A stretch of DNA of 64,000 nt from Amblyornis subalaris (taxonomy: Eukaryota; Chordata; Aves; Passeriformes; Ptilonorhynchidae): NCBI GenBank assembly GCA_018881555.1, contig JACAXG010000012.1, positions 8,908,980 to 8,972,979 on the forward strand, in the 5' to 3' direction. Both the position numbers and the translations under genes were made by a program. Shown here one piece after another: positions 1 through 29,300 of this stretch. The notes beneath the pieces are model-generated. The model was not told the DNA's origin and made no database searches. It was given only the letters and a program-made list of their open reading frames with translations. The first letter of the stretch is position 1, and each line of letters starts with the position of its first letter.

Positions 1-1736
1 TGTAATCTGAGAGTAATTCCAGCATTTAGCATTTATGGAGCACTTTGAATGCAGTGTAAATGATGGTATTGCAAGTTCTTGGAAACGCAGGTACCTGGTA
101 CAAAGAACCTTCTGTACTTGAGGACCAGTGCCAAAGTCTAAATACAAAATCCCACTGCAGAGAGACACTGAGAATCTCTTCTCATTGGTCAGGATTTTTT
201 GGATGACTTACAGAAAATCTTAGTTCAAGTATAAACTTGTTTATAATTCATACTGAAATCACCCATGCTGAATTCATCACATCAGTTGTCACTGTTGGGT
301 GTCACAGCTTCTCTTACTGCAACCAGGGTCTCATTAGGTCAATAACACTTCAGGAAGGAGATGTCTTGCAAGTTTTGTCCTGTTCCTTGCAAGGGGAAGT
401 TAAGACTATCTTTGCTGAAAATGATGAATTTCCCCCCACTCCTTCCCTGAGGGATACTGTCTTAAGTAAATGGTTAATAGTGTCAGCCTATCTTTTATGG
501 ATGTTCTGCAGCATGAATGCATGAGATGTAGTCCTGACTCTAAAAAGAGTGCCAGCTTCAATGGAAGTCTCCACAGTTGGCAAGTTTTTGAGCATGGCCT
601 CTAAAAGAGTAGATGAGCTGTCCTCAGTGTTGTCTGTTATTGTTTGATGCTTTTCAACAGAGAAACCTCCATGTGAAGATCTCAAAACACTTAAAAATAG
701 CAAACTGTCAAGGGGCATAAATTTAAAATTAAGAAATATGGTCTTCTTGCTAAAGAAGACTTTATTCCTAAGGCTTGTTCAATAACGGAGTTCGTAAATA
801 TCAATAGCAGACCTGGACAAGGTACATGATTTTGATGTGTGAGATGGCATCTCACTGATCATGTAGCATTCTTAAGGAGCCTGCTGTGAACTCTGATCTA
901 TTTCGCTGTCCCCGGGGCCTGCTCTCTCAGCCTCACCTGATTCTTGCAGCTTGTGGGTTAAATGCGTCCCGGCTGGATGTGTTTTAATGCAGGTGTTGTA
1001 TGTGCCACTACATGTGAGCACACACATACAGTGAAGGAGAGGGAAAAGTAGGTTTGTTTTCCTTTCAATGAAGAAATCCTGGTTTTGTGTGGTAGTGTAC
1101 TGTCTTCAGAATCACTTCCCTCTTCTTCTCTGAACTAGATTAGTTCTCCCTCTTGGGAATCAGACTGAGGATTGAACAGATTTCCTGCCTTTCTTTGAGG
1201 TAGGATGTAATTTTTGTAGTTAGGGGAAGAACTGGTCAGTTGCCTTGAACAACAGGGGTGGGGAAGAAATTATTTCAATATATTTAGGGAAGTGCACTAC
1301 AGCAAAGCTAAGATTCTTTCAGGCCTTGTATAAATCAGCAGTGTTAGAAACTTACTGCTCTAAAAGTAGTGGGGAAGTCTTTTCACCTGTTTATTCTTTA
1401 CTAATCAAGTGGTAAAGAGGAAAAAGGCAATTGGTTACACTCCAAGTGGACAACATAGTCAGCTTTCTTCAACCAGTTTAATGGCTGAACATATGAAATT
1501 AGAAGTAAAAAACAAGTCCTTTGTTGCAGTTTTAGCTACATGTCTTTACTGCTGTACTTCCTTAAACTAAATTGTGAATAGATGAATAAGCAGCATGCAT
1601 TTGCCCTTATAATTTTTATTGGTTTATGATAATCCAAAAAGGCACAATCTGGGCTCATTTACATAAAACATCGCTGATGTCTTGCTATGTTTTTTCTTCT
1701 CTCCTCCCTCTGTTTCCCAATGATCCCATCATTCAG
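1..1736 (+). other. ALS2: ALS2 intron (left part)
   Basis: Intron leading to the first ALS2 exon seen here; it ends at the acceptor ttcag before 1737. No earlier alsin exon was recognised. The two short open frames in it carry no recognisable domain or splice context. Confidence 0.8.
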
Positions 1737-18695
<16,959 letters not shown>

Positions 18696-19321
18696 ACCAT
18701 CATTTACAACCTGGCTCTGTGGGATAATCGACTCAGTGGAAGTTCACTAATAACCACTTCTTCCCTGGAATGGTCCTTAGAAAATACTTGGTTAAAGTTC
18801 TGCTGCTACACATGAAAATACTCAGTTGTTTCTTCTGAACTTTCAGTTCTAAGATTCGAAAACTGCAGCCAGAGGCTTTCTATGAAGTGGTGATGAAGCG
18901 AGAGACTTGGGTTGTCAACTACCTACCTAGAAGAAATACTTTCCTATTCTAACAGAAAGACTATTTACTCCTTTTAAATTAACCATGCTGCACAAAAGCA
19001 TGGCATCTACATAGAACACACATGAGAGTCTGGACCGCATGGCTTCCAAAGCAGTGGGTTTGTTTTTATTATTCCTGGTTTGTCAACAGAAACGTTTAAA
19101 GAGAATGAATTGCACCACAGAACCATTTGGTCTTCCTCAATTAAGCTGTATGTTTGTTTATTTAAGAAAATAGAAATATGTTAGTATTTATAATGGGTAA
19201 CCTATAGTGTGTTTGGCTGTAAAGGTTTTGAGGCATCTATGTTGAACAGCATTGCTGAATGCAGTATTCATGTGCTGTTGTGGAAATAATCACAGTTATG
19301 GACTTCCCTGTGGACTAGAAT

Positions 19322-19329
19322 TGTAAATA
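19322..19329 (+). promoter_or_regulatory. Pumilio response element motif (TGTAAATA) in the ALS2 3' UTR
   Basis: Exact match to UGUANAUA about 30 nt before the poly(A) signal. Binding is inferred from the motif only. Confidence 0.45.
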
Positions 19330-19360
19330 TACAGGCATTTACCATTCTTTCTGTTTATGA

Positions 19361-19370
19361 AATAAATAAA
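19361..19370 (+). terminator. ALS2: ALS2 polyadenylation signal (overlapping AATAAA x2)
   Basis: aataaataaa gives two canonical hexamers at 19361 and 19365, the first after the ALS2 stop. A further AATAAA at 20279 could serve a longer form. Confidence 0.75.
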
Positions 19371-19503
19371 AGGCACTGACCACTTCAGATTTTGGCACTG
19401 AATGAAATGCTGTGCAGTGTTCAGTTTGATCACCCTGAGGACAAATGCTTTCTCTGGAAGCCCATGTGGTAGGAGGTAAGAAGGGTGAAGGATGCTCCTG
19501 AAC

Positions 19504-19577
19504 AGGGGTGGTGGGTTGACCTTGGCTACACACCAGGTGCCCACCAAGCTTCTCTATGACTCCCCTCCTCAGCAGCA
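19504..19577 (+). repeat. Probable old avian LTR-type repeat fragment
   Basis: ggtggtgggttgaccttggc followed by caggtgcccaccaagc and ctcccctcctcagca resembles, from memory, the terminal part of a dispersed avian LTR-type repeat. The rest of the element is not recognisable and there is no coding capacity. Family and age need a repeat library. Confidence 0.4.
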
Positions 19578-19659
19578 AGCGATGTCTGGCTGCTTCTCAG
19601 GAAGCAGGGCTCAGCTTGCATAGCAGTTGCTCCAGAGGCAAACCCTTGGCACTCATGTC

Positions 19660-19958
19660 AAGGTCTTTCTGCTGTAGGGAAGCTTCAGAGCAGTTTACCC
19701 CGCAGGCTGCATTGGAGTGGCTGTTACAGCGGGTTTGGAACCGCTGCCATCATTCCCAGTCCCACCTCTGCCGAGGCAGAGCTGGCTCTGAGGCAGAGCT
19801 TCAATGCTTCCATGCTTCCCACTCAGAGCAGGAGACACTGGGCTGTCTCTCTCAGTACTGATTACAAGGTCTTCCTGCTTTGGGAAAGCTCCCTGCAGTA
19901 TCCTGGCGTGATCCTGATCACACCTGCTGGAGCAGTTCACCTCGGAGGCTGTAGGGAA
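19660..19958. repeat. Imperfect direct duplication with short hairpins
   Basis: aaggtctttctgctgtaggg with gagcagtttaccccgcaggc (19660-19705) recurs as aaggtcttcctgctttggg with gagcagttcacctcggaggc (19866-19950); the second copy carries extra sequence between its halves. Between the copies are cagcgg(8 nt)ccgctg and ctctgcc(2 nt)ggcagag inverted repeats. Confidence 0.5.
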
Positions 19959-22185
19959 CAAGTAATTTCCCTAGGGAGTTCGTGTGTATGCGTGTGTTGT
20001 TCTGTGGTTTATGGCTAACTTTACTTATACCAATAACACTAGTGGATCACTAGAGTATTGTAGCTGCTGTTCTTTAACAGGCCTGACTCAAAAAAAAAGG
20101 GGGGAGAGGCAAAAATAGATTACAGAATGTTATAATGGGTTATGTTAGACTGCCATAGATAATGCTTATCATATTTTGAAGTAGTAATCATGGCTTGTAT
20201 ATTGGTATCTAAATAGAAAGAAACCATATGCCAAAATGCTGTTGTGTTGAACAGCAACTTTAAAGTAGCAATTTTCCTAATAAAGTAAAAGCTATCATAA
20301 TAAGTAAAAGTTTCAAAATTTATTCTTAGTTTTATCAGAGAAGGGCAAAGTAATTCTGTAACTATGATGTTTAAAACATGTCATGTTGTTAAACTTGCAA
20401 CAGACTATAGTGATAAGAGAATATAGAGAGAATGGACTTCATGTTTGCAAACAATTTAGTGTTGGCTTAATCTTATTTTTTAAATTATACTGAATAATTT
20501 GAGGAGAGGTAAGCAATAATATGAATGAAAGGGAACCTATAAAAAGCTAACTTGAAAAGGGGGAAGAAGACACACAACTAGGGGCGAAAAGCATAATGAA
20601 GTGTAAGGCAGAATTTGAACACTTCATCTTGTGCTAGATGTAGCCTTTCCATGCAATCACCTCTTGGAACTCAATGAAAAAAAAAAAATTTAACTGAAAC
20701 CTGTAGGAACAGAACTGCCCTTTGAAAAGGGGCTATGCTGAATAGCCGAGTAAATCAATGGCAACAATTTTCATCTGCAAAAGATCTGAATTCAGGATTT
20801 ATTTTGCCTTTTGTGGGAGTGTAACCATGAAAAACAGATTTGGTTGGGTTTTTTTTCCCCCCCTGTAACTCTTTTGTATTACTGTTTGTTGTCTTTGAAT
20901 ATTTGAAGAAAGGATATTAATATTCAGCTTTGACATGTGAAAAGCTTTGTTTCATATGACCTAATTCTTATATTGATCTGTGCCTTAAACTGGAAATGTA
21001 ACTAGAGATGGGAAGTTTTTCCACAGTCTTCCTGCCTTTTGAGAACAAGGTGTATCTACAAATATGTAGCAACTTTAAAGGTGTAACTCCTTTATGGTGA
21101 ATGGTGCAAAGTTGAGAACTACAAAAACCAAAGAATACATCTCCTTTACGTATATATACACGCAGAGAGATAAGTATATATACACACAACCTGTTAGAAA
21201 AAGTAGTGATATCATATATGAATTTAGCTTGGCTGATTAAGGGAAGCAGACAGTCTGGCCTGGATTATTTTTGGTCTTTCTGATATATAGCTCAGTTATT
21301 AGCTGAAGAGAATCCTAGGATTAAATGCGCTTCTGACACAGATTCCACTTTACAGCCCATGTGGGCTGTGATGCGTTAGGAAATCAGTACAGACCAGCTT
21401 TGATTTGTGTATTGCTGTAGCTAACAAAGAAATGAGTTAACCTGCAGGACCTTTCCAGCTGGATTGCTTCATGGTAATTACTTTTTTTCTCTTATTCTTT
21501 TTTTTCTTTCCCTTAAATTGAAAGCTGGATATTTCTTGTGCTGAGGCAGAAATCCTGTAACCAGCAACAGAAGATCAATGCTCCGGTGTTACAGATTCTG
21601 ACTGCAGTCACAGGCACGGTAGCTGCAGACAGACCCCATGGGATGAGGGCCCTATTGAGTGGGAAAGTTGATGAGAATAAGAAACTATTTAAGTGAGAGA
21701 CGATGTAAAGTTGTTTTTTAATGCAAGAAAAGGGTTAAGGGGATTTGTTATCTTCTCCCTGGTAACGAGTAGTTCTAAGGTTAGGTTTCTGCGGATTAGA
21801 ACGGAGAGGATGTCCATAGATTAGCTGGGGCAGTGAGGTTACTTGCTCTACTAACATCCAGCAAATACTCTTTCCCTCTGGAAATTCTGCATGAGCTGAA
21901 CATGGTGTATTCTGTGGTGTTTGCAGGTAAGAAAATATGCACTGTACTGAAACCATTGTAGTGCAAGGATGCATTTCCCCCATGAAATTAGTTTCTTCTC
22001 ATAGCTCTAGCAGAGCTAATTATACTTGTGATATCTGTTTAATTCCCATTAGCTAAATATTAGATGGATGTGTTCTAACATACCTGTTCTGGTATGCTGA
22101 GAGATAATGTAGATGAAAGATGTTTGACTGATATGAGACTGTAAAACAAATCCTTTCTTTGAACTACGTAGCCATGTACTTCTGA

Positions 22186-22250
22186 GTTGATTTAGTCTCA
22201 ATGTGGTGGTTGGTTGGTTTTTTAGGGGGGTTTTGGTTGGTTGGTTTCTT
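22186..22250 (+). repeat. GGTT-rich low-complexity tract
   Basis: ggtggttggttgg, then ggggggttttggttggttgg. This short G/T microsatellite has many GG pairs spaced by T or TT. Confidence 0.6.
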
Positions 22251-25200
22251 TTGAGTAAGCACAAGCTCTTGGCAATAAGCAGCTGGAAGTAAAGTTGGCA
22301 GCCCCTCATGACTGCAGTGTGTGCACCCAAGTGTTCTCTGAGTGCGCTGCTCTCTTGGGAAGTGATGTTTTAGTGGTGTGTACCCCGTGTAAACAAGGTA
22401 CACACACCAGCACTGCAGCTCTGAGGTTGTGGTTTAGAGGGAGGCAGAATGAACCACACTGAATAGATCTGATCACAAAGAGTAATAGCATAAATTGTTC
22501 TGTCAGCAGCCTCACATATGAAATCTCACAGAATGCCTTGCATGAACGTAACATTTCAGTCTTTTTTTTAAACTCTACTGCCTCTGACTTGCCTTAAGTG
22601 GTACTTGGATTGAGATAAGGATAAATTGTTTAAAAGGAAAGGTCTTCACCTTTGCTTAAAATGTGTCAATTTACTCCACTAATATTTAGGGCTTCTGTGT
22701 TAGATAAAACACTTTCAAGTCTCAAATAGTATACAAAAAGCAAGATGGTTCTTTACACTGGCTAGAAAAGGAAGCTGACAGACTTCAGTGATGACACTGG
22801 CCTAATTAAGCTTATTTAATGCAGAACAAAAAAGTCCTGAATAAGGCATGTCATTTGAGTTGCTGAACATCTCTTGCTACCATTTTTTGCCTACTCAGTT
22901 TGCTGATTTAGAGTGGCTTATTTGCAATGAAAGCTTTCTCAGTGTTTCCTGTCCTCAAGCTAATATGCAGTCTTCAAGATACCAAATCTTAAATTTTGGC
23001 AAATTTAAAGATAGGAGTACTTTTCCTTGTTAAAAGTGCTCGAGTCAAACATAGTAACCAAAGCAGTTTGTAAGAGCAAGGGGGTCGTATTCTGGATGTC
23101 AGGTTCTCTGGTGCCCCTTTAGAGGCCTGAGAAGATGCAAAATTGTCCACTTAGACAATTCTGAACACTGTATTAAAAACAAGGTTTAGGTTCCCTTGCA
23201 GCTCTAGCCTTGTATTGATAAGACCTTCTGGTCTGTCTGACAAATAGGGTCAAAGAATTTCATACTCTGCTGCTGAAGGAAGCCCTGTAGCCCAAATCTG
23301 GGATAACTGATGTTTGTAGACATGAGGTGACTGACTCATTTTGACTCAAATTCTGGCACACTCAGTGTGGATATCGATTCTGTCCCTTGTAACAGGCAAA
23401 GAATAATGTCTTCTATTAATGAGCGTCTGTAATTTCTTGCAATACACGTGAATGGAAAGGCCCTTACACTGCTTGGGAGATTAGTCAGGTAAGCCTTTTA
23501 GCAAGAATTTCCATCTAATTTATTTAGATCCCTAGATGAGGAGACCCTGAGCTCTGGCCATATAGTTTGCATAGATATAAGTCTTGGGAAATAAAGGCAC
23601 AGTAGTAATTCTAAGTTTGTTTGAACTCTGACCTTCCTTTGCCTTTAAGTAGCAGTCGAGTAGGTCTCTTTCTAAAGAACAGAAGCAAGATATTCTTCCT
23701 CTCTTCTGCTAATGACTTTTTCAGCATCTGTTGCTACTGACAGCCTCTGGAACCAGGCGTCACGGTTGGAAGCTGCTTTCCTTTTGTTGTGTGTAAATAT
23801 GAATCAGTTACTAATTTATGATTGAGGTGAGCTGTGGTGTTAAGAACTTGACAGTTTTTGATGTTTAAATGCTGCTTCTGTTAGTGTGAGCATAAACTCT
23901 GTAGTTTAAGATAACAGCAATGGATGGAAGGGTTACTACATGTTTATTATTATTATTCCTAGAAGCTCTCTAATAGCTGTGGCTGAGGATTTCACCCAAC
24001 AAGGCAAGCAATCACCATTCAGTAGCTTTCCCAGTTTTTCTGGAAATCTGAGGTTGACCTTCAAGATAAACGGTCTCTAAAACTTCTAAACACACTCAAG
24101 TTGCTCCCACATCTGTTCTCTATGGAAGCTGTAGTGATACCAGAAGCTGCAGTGCTCTATGAGGAAAAAATTAATCCCTTGAGTATTTTAAATGGGTAAC
24201 AATATTGTGTTTTAGCAGCATATGAAATACTTTAGCATCTCCAGAAATGTTGTTCTTTATCTCCATTTGCATTGTCTGTGATTAAGAAACAGGTTTTCAT
24301 GACTAGATTTATATGTCCTGCTTTGTTAAATCCATCATTAGGCAGATCAACTAAGCTTAACAAAGGGGAAGGCAAATTCTTAAAGGAAAAGAACTGAGAC
24401 CATTGAAAAATATTAAATAATTGCAGCTTAAACCCCAGTTGTATTGGGGGAGGATCAAACTATATTTCTGTGAGTTTCTAAAACAAAAAAATCATAATTT
24501 TAAAAGCAGTCTTCAGATTAGAATTTCAGTAAGACCTGTCATTGAGTATCCTGTAGAAGTAACTTGAATTAAATTGCCCAGACCCAGTAATAAAATGTTT
24601 GAGTCATAGTCTCATAAGTTCTGATTTTTTTCTCTCTTAATTTCAACTGCCTTTTGAAAGGAGTTTTATGATTTAATAAGAGAGAGAGGAAGCATGTTCT
24701 AAAAATAAGTACTAAGTGCAGTAAAAGTGACAGTAATGCCTTCTGCTTTTGTAAGCAGATCAAGATAATACTTTTCCTGCTTGTACCTTTGCTGTTTTCT
24801 GTCCACTGAGCAATCTAGAGGAAAATGGCTGCCTTTTTACTTTGTTAATCAGGGGATAAACTACTGTGTATTTAACGGAATTTGGTCAGGCATTCACTGT
24901 GTCGCACTGTGGTTCACTATTGGCTGAGGTGCTCAGATATTTGATGCTACAGTTTTTTTGACTTGTAGTCTAAATCATCTCTTGAGTGGCCAGTTGAAAT
25001 ATTTAACTCTTTAAGAGTAATCTACAATACTGGTAATCATGTCAATATCTTTAAACTTGTATCAAGTGTGATTTGAAGTTAGATTAACTAGGATGTAATG
25101 AAGATTTTTAATTACTTCAGAGCTTTCATACATATTCCTGATGCTTTGGGGTACAAATGCAGCTTGTGGAGTTTCCTGGGGAATTTCCATACTTCTTTGA

Positions 25201-26236
25201 GAAGAAGAGTTCAGAGAATTCTCTGAAGCAATCCTGTACTGCATTGTTTCCTATGAACATCAGATTCCAGTTTTAGTCTAAGGGAACATTATAGGGTAGT
25301 GATAGGTCACAGAATTTTAAGGGAGGGAAGGAATTTGGAAGAAAATTTTAGAAGGCTTATATTTTATATGTGAAAAGATCATGCAACATGGGTACGTATT
25401 AATTAGTAAGTGTTGTCTTCTTGCGTTACTTAAAAATACTTGTTTTAAAATTTACAGAGAAAAATAAGGTAGTATATGCTGCTATTTATAATGGAAAAAA
25501 CAGCAACACTTTTGTTAGATTAGCAAATGACTTCTTTGATTCCATCTCTAAAAGTAGCAACAGACTGTAAATTGCCTGAGAGAGATGGTGATACCAGCAA
25601 GGTAAGGAGTGGGGGGTTTTATCTGGGTTTGGGGTTTTTGTGTTTTAATTCACTGTGAGGAAATAGAGAAAAATAATGAAATTTGTGTGGAACAGATCCT
25701 TCAAAGACCTTAAACTCTAAAAATGATAGAGACAGGGATCCTTTTTTTCAAAATCATGTCTTTGCTCAATGAAAATTCAGTAGAAACGCCAGTCTTTCAG
25801 TTTTAATATTGTGTCAATAACAAGAGGAATTAAATGTAATATGTTCTTGAATATAATTATTTTCCAAGCTATATTGATATAAAACACGATTCAAGTCTTT
25901 GGAAAAAATTAAAACTTTCCATGGTAGTGCACTTAAAAAGCTGGAGAGCAGAAGATGGACCAAACAGCTTGCTATTTTAGATGACTTAATGAAGCAAGCA
26001 AATGATAATTCCATAAAGAAAATAAAATGTCATATTGCAGTTGAGGTTTGTCTGTCTGCTTCTTGGATGCTACTGGGTAGCTGAATTTACAGGTGGGACT
26101 CATGTTTAATTTATTCTTGACACCTGTTGTGCACTTTAAATATGAATTATTGCCCCCCACCTTGTTTTAAATTCTGCTTTCTCATCCATCTCAAATACAT
26201 GGCAGTATTCTGATATGAGTGTGCTCTTTTCCCTAG

Positions 26237-26313
26237 CTCAGCATCTCTGTGAAACCTACATGGTGTGAATGCAGTACTCAAAGTGGGTGGAATCTCCTTG
26301 AATAAAGGAGAAG
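26237..26313 (+). other. MPP4: Probable MPP4 5' UTR segment with two short uORFs
   Basis: A possible acceptor (ttttccctag) precedes 26237. ATG at 26260 gives a two-codon uORF (ATG GTG TGA). ATG at 26269 gives a ten-codon uORF ending at TGA 26299, in frame with and just before the proposed start. Whether this is a spliced leader or the first exon is not visible. Confidence 0.4.
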
Positions 26314-26347
26314 ATGGAGGTGCCAACAGTCAGCAGTAAGGATAATG
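26314..26347 (+). CDS. MPP4: MPP4 exon 1 (start codon)
   Basis: Encodes [11 protein letters not shown] plus the first G of a Gly codon; donor g|gtaact. An alternative donor at 26336 (gtaagg) is also in frame and would drop four residues, but this one reproduces the conserved NG(I/L)S junction. Confidence 0.75.
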
Positions 26348-29300
26348 GTAACTTTTTCATTCTCTTTTTCTTTCTCTTTGAAAAAAGTTTTATTCCTTGA
26401 TCTCTAACTCTTCTTCCATTGAGTCGTGAGAGAGATGAATGTGTCTAAAATATTACTACTTAATAATTGGAATGATTCTTGATGTTTGATGGTGGTATTC
26501 AGTTAACTTGAGACCATCAGAGGAGAATACTTGGGATTTGTTTCTGGCTTATAAAGCCAAGGAGTTTTTTGTTTTTCTCTCTTCTCAGTAGGAGGTATGA
26601 TCTTGAACCCAGACTGATACATCTGAGATTCCTTGTGTGTTTTTCTCACAGGTCAGTTGCAAATTGCTGGTATTGACCTCACCCTACTTGTTAATAACAT
26701 AGTAAAATAATTCTTATGCAACAGAGTTGATTACCGGAAAAAAAGCAAAGCAGGCAGGAAATGTCTGCTTGGAGTTGGAAGTACAAACTGAGGAAAGGTG
26801 CATTTCGAAGGCCTGGGTCGCTGTTTGGCTTTGGTTGGTCTTCTCTTTGTACTGAAGTGTCTTGCGCTTTTCTGTTTCTTGGGCTCAGGTATATCTCATG
26901 TTCTGACTCTAGTGCTGCAAGAACTCAGTCTGCTCTGTAAGAGAGATGTCAATGGTGTTGGCATGTTATATGACCTGCTCAGATCTCGCTGGCTGCAAGC
27001 ACTGCTAAAGGTAAGGTGACACAGCTGTGAAAGCAAAGATTACCTAGAGAACAATCTCTAGGGAATAGCTACTTGATTTTGCAATATCAGGACAATAAAT
27101 GCTTATTTACTCTAAGTGCTGATGATAGTCCTAGTGTCAGTGTTAACATCAGCAGTCAAGGTAGACAAAACCACTTTTGCTCTAAAGGAAAAAAAGTATT
27201 CTTTTCCATAATGTCCTAGACATTAAACCTCTTCTATTTACCTGTCTCCATTAAGGCCAGAGGACAGAGACTGAACACAGCATTCCTCAGCTGTCTTTTC
27301 TGTTCTTAAATCTCTGTGTGGCTATGCATCCCACTTCTTGGCCTGTCAAATTGTATTTTTTTTATTTTGCATCCCCCTGATCTGATGTGTAATTGAAGAT
27401 CTTGTGTTTAGTTAGAGAACAGAGTTTTGACTGGTGTTTCTATCTTGAGAAGAATTTTATCTCTGAGACAAATTCTGCTTTCCTCTAAGAAGGATTTTCA
27501 AAATCTTTACATTTTAAAGAAGACAAGATAAGAATGTCCATAAGGACATTTTAAATGCAGCAATTTGTTTTAAGTTAAATTTACTTTGTTAATTATGCCT
27601 TCAACTAGAAGAAGGAAACAGGCTATGAATCAGAGAATTTACTCTATCAGGCTATTGACCTGTTAATCAGCTTTTCTTATTAGAAAATTCAAAACTACAG
27701 TATAACTGGCTACCTAGATTATAATATGGAAAGGCATTGAATTCAAGACTCAATTCCAGATGCGTTAGATATTAAGAATCTGTAGCTCTAGTTGGACTGA
27801 GAAATTTCTAGAAATACAGTGTTGTCCATTGTGTGTGGTGTACGTATCTATATGAACATGTGAACATGTCAGTGTCATCATTGCATTGTTTTGTCTGTCA
27901 CGGCATGCAACAGATTTATGAATGCCTCCAACATTATCTTGGAAAAAGACCAGCTCCTGTCACGCTGCAGGCACGTGCATTGAATCGTGAGGTGAGCCTG
28001 TGTATACATAGTTTATTGCTTTACTCATACCAAATTAATGAACTCAGCTGCAGATAACAGTGTTCTGGTATTTATTTTGTGTCTCAGGTCTAAGTACACT
28101 GTATAAACTTGGATGGTTCTCTCCTTGCATATTTGTAAGACTATCTGACAACCCTTACTGTGTTAAGATGGGAGGCATGAGAAATGGGCATAGCTGGGAT
28201 TGCTGGTCTATGCAAGTCCTGGCCAGTGTAATGAACACACGCTAACTGTTTAATGACTGACTGTGTATTTTTCTTCCCATGTAACTGTGTGGTTCAGTGT
28301 TATGGCTACAATCAAGCAGCCTGATGTGAGGATATTGAAAAGCTTTTTAGATTTTTCTAATCATAATAGCTGAATTCTTAATCTTTTAATTAGTGGGAGA
28401 GTTAATGATGAAGTAGAGAAACTGAGACTAGTGATGAAGTTGATTGAGGGATGGGAGCAAAAACTAATTTAGAGCACATGGCACTGTGCCTGAACTAAAT
28501 TAAGCCTGGCTGAGTGTTGTACAGCTGTGGTCATATTGTCCAGTTCTACAGCAAACCATATGGATATCCTCTGAGTCATACAACGTGGTGGCTTAACACT
28601 GTCTCCATACCATATTCCTTTATATTCAGTGTAGAGTTTTCTAAACTAATTGTCCTCCAGAATCTGTCTCTGTGCTTCCTCTCTTACATTTATCAGGTGG
28701 TAGAGTTACTGCGTGAAGCCCCTCAGTCAGGAGAGATCAAAGAGCTAAGACGGCTACTGCGTTCTCCACACTTAAAGGCAAGTCCTGCATAAGGAAAGGA
28801 AAAGTTTGCTCATAGAGCTCTCTGCAGTGGGAATGGAAATGGATGGGCAGCTATTCACAAGAACTGGTAAAGGAGCCAGAAGAGACACATAGCAAACTAA
28901 TCATGAACTAATCTGATTGTGAAACCAAATGTGGACTGTGTATCTGAAGTACCTGCAGTGGGCTGTGTTTTACCTAAGGCTGTGTTTTACCTAAGACTGT
29001 GTTTGAAAGATGTTTCTTACAAAGTTTTAAATTATGGGCAGTTGATGCAGACATATAAAACTAAATTTTCCTTGAAATTGCAAAATCTGTGTTCTTAACC
29101 CTAGAGCTCCAAATATAAATATTTCATCTTTTGTAAGTTTTCCAGGAGAAGCAGAGGAACTATTCTTAAAACTTTATTTTACAGTTTGATTTTCCTAGTG
29201 GAAAGAAGAAAATGTCAATGTGTGCAAGGGATCTGTGTTCACATAGGAACTTATTCACTGGTTTTTGTTTTCTGACCAGCCACTGTTTAAAGCTCTGCTA

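Larger units (their letters stand above)
18696..19390 (+). other. ALS2: ALS2 3' UTR
   Basis: About 690 nt from the stop to just past overlapping AATAAA signals. It contains an unexplained 34-codon open stretch (18848-18949) and a Pumilio-type motif near the end. The cleavage site is inferred. Confidence 0.75.
19391..26236. other. ALS2-MPP4 intergenic region
   Basis: About 6.8 kb with no recognised gene. It holds an LTR-like fragment (19504-19577), an imperfect duplication and hairpins at 19.66-19.96 kb, a G/T tract at 22.19-22.25 kb, a TA/CA-rich patch near 21.15-21.19 kb and an unexplained 68-codon open frame at 25878-26081. The MPP4 promoter and any upstream non-coding exon should lie at its right end but could not be pinpointed. 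Confidence 0.7.

Noticed and set aside
25303..25360. Sequence resembling an antisense CR1 end (ggtcacagaattttaaggga)
   Set aside because: Too short and diverged to call without a repeat library.
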